From the NCBI GenBank assembly GCA_030627145.1, contig DAOUSQ010000061.1:1-6392 (forward strand): 6,392 nt of DNA, given 5' to 3'. Position 1 is the stretch's first letter; each line of letters opens with the position of its first letter. Shown one piece after another: positions 1-4,813 of the stretch. The position numbers were made by a program, and so were the translations under genes. This DNA is from Syntrophomonadaceae bacterium. Lineage in GTDB: Bacteria > Bacillota_B > Syntrophomonadia > Syntrophomonadales > Syntrophomonadaceae. The notes beneath the pieces were generated by a model. It had not been told where the DNA came from. It was given only the letters and a program-made list of their open reading frames with translations, and did no database searches.

Positions 1-457
1 GGTCTATAACGGATGTGGTAAGGACAACCTTCTGATGGTTGTAGACAGCCAGTGCCGTGGGTATTGCCTCACGGGCGAGGGTTAGTGCTGTCGTTATTAG
101 ATTAAAGGCTAGCTTATCTGCCTCCTCAGCGTCGGTGACCGACAGGTTAACAGCTATTATAGCTGCCTGTCCACCAGCCTCAATATATTCTTTGACTATT
201 ATCTGGTTCAATTTCAGGGTATGTTTCCAGTCTATATCCCTTAGCCGGTCACCAGGTTGGTAGCTTCGGCTGTCGAAATATTCTATGCCCTTTTTTGGTA
301 TTATAATGGCTTTAGGTAGGGGTGTGGTAGCTACAGTGCCCTCAGCCCCCGTCTGCTCCAGATATTTTATTGCCAGCCACTCAGCATATCTTGCCCTTGG
401 GATTACATGCAGCTCCAATGGCTCAATTATGTGGTTTACCTGGATAAAACCCCGGTA
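1..457 (-). pseudogene. 5'-truncated DUF58-domain protein fragment, runs off left edge
   Basis: The minus strand is open from an in-frame TGA at 458-460 down to base 1, about 152 codons, with no convincing start codon. The translation carries the hallmark DUF58 core: GIEYFDSRSYQPGDRLRDID followed by WK, then KLNQIIVKEYIEAGG and a hydrophobic strand (AAIIAVNLSV). DUF58 proteins are usually 300-450 residues, with two N-terminal membrane segments and a beta-rich region before this core. They often sit beside MoxR ATPases and transglutaminase genes, and their biochemical role is poorly defined. Here the N-terminal half, including the membrane segments, is absent: the frame ends about 50 residues before the core, where plus-strand htpG sequence begins. 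No frameshift is visible in the surviving part, so the truncation looks recent. The 3' end lies outside the window. The family call is firm. The pseudogene status rests on the missing start and 5' part; a start outside the expected range cannot be fully excluded. Confidence 0.8.
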
Positions 458-751
458 TCAAAAAGGTTAAAGAATCATCCTGTATGTCTATCAAATGATG
501 GTGAACTTACAATTGAGATGGAGAAAATACTAAATTCTATGCCTAATAATCAGAATATAAAAGCAGATAAAGTTTTAGAAATAAACATAAATCATGAGGT
601 GTTTAGAGCATTGAAAGAAGCTTACGAAAATGATAAAGATAAGCTTAAATTATATACAGATCTATTATATAATCAAGCGCTGCTCATCGAAGGATTACCG
701 ATAGACGATCTGGTAGAATTTACAAATAATATCTGTAAAATAATGATATAA
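446..751 (+). pseudogene. htpG: 3' fragment of htpG (Hsp90 family chaperone C-terminus)
   Basis: The plus-strand frame ending in TAA at 749-751 encodes the C-terminal dimerisation region of bacterial Hsp90/HtpG. Recognisable stretches are [18 protein letters not shown], then MEKILNSMP, then [19 protein letters not shown], and the signature [17 protein letters not shown]. Full-length HtpG is about 620-650 residues, with an N-terminal ATPase (GHKL) domain, a middle domain and this C-terminal domain. Only about the last 100 residues remain, so neither ATP binding nor client binding is possible. An ATG at 407 gives a 114-residue open frame, but residues 1-13 of it lie in sequence that reads as antisense DUF58, and no ribosome binding site precedes it. 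Homology starts near 446-455. The fragment has no internal stop or frameshift, which suggests recent loss of the 5' part. A palindromic repeat begins three bases after the stop codon. Confidence 0.88.
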
Positions 752-752
752 T

Positions 753-779
753 GCGTGACAGGGGACGGTTCTTTGACAC
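753..779 (+). repeat. GTGACAGGGG-type palindromic repeat, copy 1
   Basis: The 20-base core GCGTGACAGGGGACGGTTCT at 753-772 is identical to the minus-strand sequence 2233-2214 of copy 2. Here it continues as TTGACAC, so the GTGACAG and TTGACAC ends can pair with one A-A mismatch and one G-U pair around an 11-base loop. It starts three bases after the htpG-fragment stop codon, in the same orientation as that gene. Similar short hairpin repeats are dispersed in many clostridial genomes; a link to REP-associated tyrosine transposases is possible, but no such transposase is present here. Confidence 0.8.
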
Positions 780-831
780 AGTTTTATTTTCTTGTTTTTC
801 TTGCCTCGATATCCTTTATATGGGAAAATAG

Positions 832-1011
832 TTTGTGGAAAAGAACGCCGACCCCTCTGAGTGGGATATTAAAAATATTTGCCGGCTTGTTCTTAAAACT
901 ATTGATGACGACAATGCAGGAGCATACAGAACTGAAAATGTTATTATTAGCGGTACGAAGCACAGACCACCACAGAATTTCCTTGTAAAAGAGAAGATGG
1001 AATCTGCTTAA
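832..1011 (+). pseudogene. Fic-family protein fragment without catalytic motif
   Basis: Between TAG (829-831) and TAA (1009-1011) the plus strand reads about 59 codons that match the Fic/DOC fold region just N-terminal to the active site: DPSEWDIKNICRLVLKTIDD, then DNAGAYRTENVIISGTKHRP and PQNFLVKEKM. In Fic proteins this part (xEWxIKxIHxLVLxGIDDENAGxYR...ISGxxHxPP) is followed by the HPFxDGNGRTGR loop that transfers AMP from ATP to a hydroxyl on a target protein. That loop and everything after M are missing. The N-terminal part with the inhibitory S/TxxxE/GN helix is not recognisable either. A GTG at 835 could serve as a start but has no clear Shine-Dalgarno. A reading frame one base off just upstream (SFIWENS, about 812-832) may be a further scrap of the same gene joined by a frameshift; that is a guess. 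Best read as a non-functional relic. Confidence 0.75.
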
Positions 1012-1050
1012 CTTATCGGGATAAACTAGGGTGCAAAAAAATTAATATTT

Positions 1051-1212
1051 AATATTGATGTCACTGCAAAAACCTATTTCCGCTCTTAAAAGTGATAGAA
1101 TATACTCTATTTCTATTAAAAAACGGTCCCTATAAGGCTTTAAAATGCCCTTTTTCGCTCTGCATGGAGTGAATGATTTCTCAAATGGACTTTTTGCAGT
1201 GGAATCAATATT
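1051..1212. mobile_element. 162-bp inverted-repeat element, likely MITE or IS remnant
   Basis: Bases 1051-1072 and the reverse complement of 1191-1212 match at 20 of 22 positions. The shared parts are AATATTGAT, two mismatched bases, then CACTGCAAAAA. The interior (about 118 bp) has no coding frame. It holds a small dyad ATAGA-ATATAC-TCTAT (1095-1110) and an imperfect AAGGC...GCCCTT hairpin before a T-run (1134-1155). The inner ends CACTGCAAAAA/TTTTTGCAGTG resemble insertion-sequence termini, perhaps of the IS1182 type; this family call is from memory and weak. No clean target duplication is seen. An alternative reading is a 140-bp element (1062-1201) inserted into an AATATTGAT/ATCAATATT palindrome. 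Its right end is only 12 bases from the transporter start codon, so the transporter's promoter must lie within or upstream of it. Confidence 0.6.
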
Positions 1213-1224
1213 AGGGGTTAAGTA

Positions 1225-2121
1225 ATGAAGGAAAAATTTACTACATATATTGCATTAATTTTTACAGTACTCTTCTGGGGCTTATCTTTTATAGGTACAA
1301 AGATTGCTTTAACCAGTTTTTCTCCATTCGTATGTATTTTTCTACGATTTAGTCTGGCTTCCTGTTTCTTCTTATTTTTATTATTTAAGTACGGTTTTCC
1401 TTCCCTAAGTGCAAAAGACCATAAGAAACTTTTGCTTTTAGCTTTGTTTCAGCCGGGACTCTATTTTACATTTGAAACTATTGGCCTTACATATACTAGT
1501 GCCTCCAAGGCTTCTATAATATTAGCGATGGTTCCACTGGCAGTAATGGTATTAGCACGGTTAATCATCGGGGAAGAAATAACCCGGAAAAGCCTTTCTG
1601 GTATTTGTTTATCTGTTCTGGGTATTATTGTACTGGTTTTAGGAGAGCCAGGGTTTGATTGGTCTTTCAAGGGTTCACTCTATGGCGATATTTTAATATT
1701 AGGGGCAGTGATTTCCGCAGCCTTTTATATGGTATTTACCAGGGATTTAGGCAAAACTCTTTCATCTATGGAAATTACAGGTTTTCAAGTAATTTATGGT
1801 ACCATTATTTTTGCTCCATTATTCTTTGCTAAATTACCGGGAATTAAATGGGCAGCAGTAAGCGCACAATCTATTGGAGGTTTTTTATTATATAATTTTG
1901 CATTAACCAGGATAACTGCTTCAAAGGCATCGGTTTTTATAAACGGTATTCCGGTAGTTACGGCAGTAGGAGCATGGATTATTCTGGGTGAAAGACTTGG
2001 TTTTTTACAAATTATAGGCGGGATTATAGTATTGTTCGCAGTTTTTATAACTAATGTATCATCTATACGAAAAGCAAACACTGGTAAAGCTACATCTCTT
2101 TCAGCACGAGCACAGAGGTAA
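1225..2121 (+). CDS. EamA/DMT-superfamily transporter (10-TM)
   Basis: This 298-residue protein is an inner-membrane carrier of the drug/metabolite transporter superfamily with two EamA repeats. The first repeat (residues 8-140) holds LFWGLSFIGTKIAL and an SASKASIILAMVPL stretch before GEEIT. The second (150-278) holds LLYNFALTRITASKASVFIN, then IPVVTAVGAWIILGE. Hydrophobic segments lie near 8-28, 33-54, 68-90, 96-114, 123-140, 153-171, 184-203, 212-226, 236-254 and 262-278. Substrates of such proteins are usually amino acids, nucleosides or other small metabolites and cannot be named from sequence. The ATG at 1225 is preceded by AGGGG (1213-1217) at a 7-base spacing. TM8 is oddly short: family members usually have about 15 more residues between the VSAQS turn and GGFLLYNFAL (residues 212-226), suggesting a small in-frame deletion. 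The gene stands alone, converging on recQ; a 162-bp inverted-repeat element lies immediately upstream. Confidence 0.9.
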   Translation: MKEKFTTYIALIFTVLFWGLSFIGTKIALTSFSPFVCIFLRFSLASCFFLFLLFKYGFPSLSAKDHKKLLLLALFQPGLYFTFETIGLTYTSASKASIILAMVPLAVMVLARLIIGEEITRKSLSGICLSVLGIIVLVLGEPGFDWSFKGSLYGDILILGAVISAAFYMVFTRDLGKTLSSMEITGFQVIYGTIIFAPLFFAKLPGIKWAAVSAQSIGGFLLYNFALTRITASKASVFINGIPVVTAVGAWIILGERLGFLQIIGGIIVLFAVFITNVSSIRKANTGKATSLSARAQR

Positions 2122-2206
2122 TAAAATCAAGTTTAGTCAATTGGGAGAGAAATAAACGTTAGTTTCAGGAGACTTGTGAAAAAGTGTAAAAAGTGTGATT
2201 TGAACC

Positions 2207-2233
2207 GTGACAGAGAACCGTCCCCTGTCACGC
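2207..2233 (-). repeat. GTGACAGGGG-type palindromic repeat, copy 2
   Basis: On the minus strand this reads GCGTGACAGGGGACGGTTCT followed by CTGTCAC, giving a perfect 7-bp stem GTGACAG/CTGTCAC around an 11-base loop. It shares its first 20 bases with copy 1 at 753-772 but lies in the opposite orientation. It begins directly after the recQ stop codon (TAA, 2237-2235) plus three bases (AGC). A GAACCGT heptamer occurs twice on the plus strand, at 2202-2208 and 2215-2221. The hairpin lies between the convergent transporter and recQ genes. It has no U-tract, so a terminator role is uncertain. Confidence 0.85.
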
Positions 2234-2234
2234 T

Positions 2235-4379
2235 TTATGCTGATGGCTCTTTATCCAGGTTGTACTTGTACAACACGGCTTTGATGGCCAAATAGGTGAT
2301 ATCTTCCGGTAAAGCTTCTTTAATCATTTTTAATTTTTCTTTCCCCACTTTTTGTACTGTTTCTAATATACATTTTTCTTCCTCTTGATTAACAAATTCA
2401 TCCCAGTTAATTGTCTTCCCTTCCCGGGCACAGCGAAGGATATGTTCCTGCACTGTTTGTAGTTTAATTTCGCGCTGTCGGGCAATTTCAGGCAAAGAAT
2501 TCCCGTCCCTGTATAATTCCCAGCTTATCATGTGACTGGGAGTTTTATCTTTATTGCCTGGTGCAGCTTTTTCCACTTGTGCCTGTCCTGCAGTATAGCA
2601 TGATTCTGTTTGTGACAGTGAACCGTTAATAAGCTCCAGGAACTGCTGACCATACTTTTTCATCTTGTTTTCACCTACACCGTTAATCATAAGCATGGAA
2701 GCATAATCTGCAGGCATTTGCATGCTCATCTCCCGCAGTGTCCGGTCATGAAAGATAACATATGGAGGTACCTGCTCTTTTTGGGCTATTTCCATTCGCA
2801 GGGAACGCAGTGCTTGAAATAGGCTGCTGTCTACTTCTGCCTTCTGGCGTTTCCGGGGCATTTTCAGTATAACCCGGGCTTCACTTCTTAATACAGGTAC
2901 TGCTTTCCGGTTAAGACGCACAACTGGATACTGTCCTCCAGTCGTATTGAGGTAGTCTTCAGCGATCAGGATGTTTATTAACTCGCTAATGGCAGCAATA
3001 CTCATGTCAGGCATAATACCATATGTGGATAGCTGATCGAATTTCAAGTTTTTTATCCTTTTATTTTTTGCTCCTTTAAGTACTGATGCCACAAGTGTAA
3101 TTCCATACTGCTCATTCATCCTTTTGATACAGGAAAATATCTTCTGGGCTTCGATGGTCATATCCGTGGTTTCATAATCCTGCTTGCAATTTGCACAGTT
3201 GCCACAGGAATCAGGGACATTATCTTCACCGAAGTATTCCAATATAGTCTGGCGCAGACAACGAGTACTATGACAATAATCTATCATATGCTGTAGTTTT
3301 TTATATTCTTGTTGTTTTCTTTGTTCTGACAGTATTGTCTGTTCTATTAAAAACTTCTGGATATGAATATCTCCTGCACTATATAAAAGGATACACTCTC
3401 CCGGTTCACCATCTCGACCAGCACGGCCTGCTTCCTGGTAATACGTCTCCAGGTTACGAGGCATATTGTAATGGACAACATAACGAATATTGGATTTGTC
3501 TATACCCAGGCCAAAGGCATTGCTTGCTATCATAACCGAAATTTTGTCATAGAGAAAGGCTTCCTGGTTGTGGGTTCTTTCATCAGCACTCAATCCGGCA
3601 TGGTATCTTCCTACCTTATAGCCCCGGGACTGCAGGTATGTATAAATATTGTCTACCTCTTTACGAGTTGCAGCATAAACAATACCCGATTGTTCAGGAT
3701 GATCTTTAAGATACTGGTCTATAAACCGGGTTTTATCCAATCCTTTAATAACCGAGAAATATAAATTTTCCCGGTCGAAACCAGTCATATTAATATCAGG
3801 ATCGTTCAGTGAAAGCAGTTTGATAATGTCTGCACGCACCTGGCTCGTAGCTGTTGCTGTAAATGCAGTGATAACAGGCCTATAGGGCATTGCTGCAATC
3901 CAGGGAGCAATAGCTGCATAGCTGGGACGAAAATCATGTCCCCATTGTGATACACAGTGAGCTTCATCAATAGCAATCAGTGATACCCTTATAACTTCAG
4001 ATAACCTGGTAATGTAAGCTGATGTCAGCCGTTCCGGAGCTACATAAAGGATTTTATAGTCACCCCGGGATGCATTTATTAAGCGTTCCCGTATTTCTTT
4101 TTGTGTCAGAGTGCTGCTGATATAAGTTGCAGGTACTCCCAGGGTGTTCAAAGCATCAACCTGGTCTTTCATAAGAGCAATCAATGGTGATATAACCATA
4201 GTTATTCCCGGTAGAATTAAAGCGGGAACTTGATAGCATAAAGATTTACCTCCACCAGTAGGCATGATTCCCACGGTATCACGTCCCTGCAAGATACTAT
4301 TAATAATTGCTTCTTGCCCGGGTTTGAAAGCACTGTAGCCAAAGTATTTATTTAATACCTGCTGTATTCTTTTATTCAA
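2235..4379 (-). CDS. recQ: ATP-dependent DNA helicase RecQ
   Basis: This 714-residue protein is a 3'-5' superfamily 2 DNA helicase acting in recombination and stalled-fork repair. In order it shows: Walker A PTGGGKS (40-46), DEAH box (138-141) within IDEAHCVSQWGHDFRPSY, motif III FTATAT (173-178), the second RecA lobe with GIVYAATRKEV (232-242) and ASNAFGLGIDKSNIRYVVHY, and motif VI QEAGRAGRDG (315-324). The zinc-binding cysteines are C374, C392, C395 and C398. A winged-helix RQC domain (about 405-505) and an HRDC domain (about 516-588, containing INGVGENKMKKYG) follow, then a linker and a C-terminal helix-turn-helix region (about 616-712, SWELYRDGNSLPEIARQREI) seen in many Bacillota RecQ proteins. 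All catalytic motifs are intact and the length is normal for the extended form. The start is TTG at 4379-4377, set five bases after AGAGGGG; no better start fits the N-terminal helicase homology. It appears to be transcribed alone from a promoter near 4410. Confidence 0.97.
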   Translation of the reverse strand: MNKRIQQVLNKYFGYSAFKPGQEAIINSILQGRDTVGIMPTGGGKSLCYQVPALILPGITMVISPLIALMKDQVDALNTLGVPATYISSTLTQKEIRERLINASRGDYKILYVAPERLTSAYITRLSEVIRVSLIAIDEAHCVSQWGHDFRPSYAAIAPWIAAMPYRPVITAFTATATSQVRADIIKLLSLNDPDINMTGFDRENLYFSVIKGLDKTRFIDQYLKDHPEQSGIVYAATRKEVDNIYTYLQSRGYKVGRYHAGLSADERTHNQEAFLYDKISVMIASNAFGLGIDKSNIRYVVHYNMPRNLETYYQEAGRAGRDGEPGECILLYSAGDIHIQKFLIEQTILSEQRKQQEYKKLQHMIDYCHSTRCLRQTILEYFGEDNVPDSCGNCANCKQDYETTDMTIEAQKIFSCIKRMNEQYGITLVASVLKGAKNKRIKNLKFDQLSTYGIMPDMSIAAISELINILIAEDYLNTTGGQYPVVRLNRKAVPVLRSEARVILKMPRKRQKAEVDSSLFQALRSLRMEIAQKEQVPPYVIFHDRTLREMSMQMPADYASMLMINGVGENKMKKYGQQFLELINGSLSQTESCYTAGQAQVEKAAPGNKDKTPSHMISWELYRDGNSLPEIARQREIKLQTVQEHILRCAREGKTINWDEFVNQEEEKCILETVQKVGKEKLKMIKEALPEDITYLAIKAVLYKYNLDKEPSA

Positions 4380-4384
4380 GATAT

Positions 4385-4391
4385 CCCCTCT
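4385..4391 (-). promoter_or_regulatory. Ribosome binding site for recQ supporting a TTG start
   Basis: The minus strand reads AGAGGGG, then ATATC, then TTG. The strong Shine-Dalgarno match five bases before TTG fixes the start of recQ at this codon. The resulting N-terminus MNKRIQQVLNKYFGYSAFKP fits RecQ proteins, which normally begin 10-20 residues before the FRPGQ-like motif. Confidence 0.8.
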
Positions 4392-4409
4392 AAAAAAGCA
4401 TTTTAGACT

Positions 4410-4415
4410 ATTATA
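4410..4415 (-). promoter_or_regulatory. Probable -10 box of the recQ promoter
   Basis: The minus strand carries a perfect TATAAT at 4415-4410, about 30 bases upstream of the recQ start codon and ahead of its ribosome binding site. The matching -35 position (17-base spacer) reads ATAATT, which is poor, so a vegetative sigma promoter is plausible but not certain. No LexA-type operator was recognised. Confidence 0.45.
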
Positions 4416-4778
4416 ACAGACAACTACTTGATAATTATCCCAAATATAAGATCATTATTTCATTGACCTTTTCCAGTTCTGTTACTTTTCTTCTTCTGCC
4501 TGGATTTTCGCGTTACAAAAGAAGTACTAAATTTAAACAGTGCTTTAGGTGAAGATCCTAATAATTAAAACTAATCTAGAAGATATCAGAGAATTCATTA
4601 GACAAATTGTGTCCTACATTTCAGGGATATGATAAAAAAAGATTAAGTAAGAAATAAAAAAATCAGACGAGCTTTTGTAATGATTACACCTGAAGAAGAA
4701 TGACAGCTGTATGCAAACCAATCAAACCGGTTACATTAGCTGTCATTGATACATTCTCGATAACGTATTTGTTATTTT
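4416..4778. other. AT-rich gap with short degenerate frames only
   Basis: About 360 bases between recQ and the next minus-strand gene contain no recognisable full gene. Short plus-strand frames occur one after another: 4500-4568 (ending LNSALGEDPNN), 4549-4632 (GTG start, containing NLEDIREFIRQIVSYISG), 4647-4703 (containing KIRRAFVMITPEEE) and 4700-4780. On the minus strand a 25-residue stretch near 4437-4512 reads RRRKVTELEKVNEIMILYLG. These have a coding-like look, but I cannot assign any to a family. They may be the remains of a decayed plus-strand gene, which would explain the plus-oriented terminator at 4779-4813. Confidence 0.4.
4699..4747. repeat. 10-bp perfect inverted repeat
   Basis: AATGACAGCT (4699-4708) is the exact reverse complement of AGCTGTCATT (4738-4747), separated by 29 bases. 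The intervening sequence can add a short AACC/GGTT pairing (4717-4720 with 4729-4732). No T-run follows on either strand, so it does not look like an intrinsic terminator. It may be an RNA hairpin or simply part of a relic. Confidence 0.5.
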
Positions 4779-4780
4779 AA
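4700..4780 (+). CDS. Possible 26-residue small protein (speculative)
   Basis: An ATG at 4700 opens 26 codons ending in TAA at 4778-4780. The peptide starts MTAVCKPIKPVTLAVIDTFS and finishes with a hydrophobic SITYLLF tail. A purine-rich GAAGAAGA precedes the ATG, and the start overlaps the TGA of a preceding short frame (ATGA at 4700-4703). An intrinsic terminator with its U-tract on the same strand begins at the stop codon. That arrangement is the only reason to list it. The 10-bp inverted repeat lies within its 5' half. I recognise no family, and chance or a gene remnant is at least as likely. Confidence 0.2.
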   Translation: MTAVCKPIKPVTLAVIDTFSITYLLF

Positions 4781-4813
4781 GACCGGCTTTTATTGTTTTA
4801 AGCCGGTCTTTTT
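4779..4813 (+). terminator. Intrinsic terminator, plus-strand U-tract
   Basis: AAGACCGGCTT (4779-4789) and AAGCCGGTCTT (4800-4810) form a perfect 11-bp stem with a 10-base loop. Five T residues (4809-4813) follow on the plus strand. On the minus strand the stem is followed by AAAATAAC, which lacks a U-tract. The hairpin could still slow transcription of the minus-strand gene, whose last codons and TAA stop lie within the stem and loop. As drawn it best terminates plus-strand transcripts from the 4416-4778 gap. Confidence 0.75.

Noticed and set aside
57..470. Two plus-strand open frames (57-263 and 285-470)
   Set aside because: They are antisense to the well-recognised DUF58 frame, have low-complexity translations and no ribosome binding site.
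755..988. Plus-strand 77-codon frame starting inside the palindromic repeat
   Set aside because: Its start lies in the repeat, and its 3' half is out of frame with the clear Fic match on the same strand.
1461..2081. Minus-strand frames at 1461-1670 and 1794-2081
   Set aside because: They are antisense to the transporter, whose membrane-protein pattern and start signal are clear.
2122..2206. Near-tandem GTGAAAAA/GTGTAAAAA/GTGTGATT run after the transporter (around 2176-2200)
   Set aside because: It is short and imperfect, with no dyad or spacing suggestive of a binding site or array.
3335..3764. Plus-strand frames at 3335-3535 and 3471-3764
   Set aside because: They are antisense to conserved recQ motifs.
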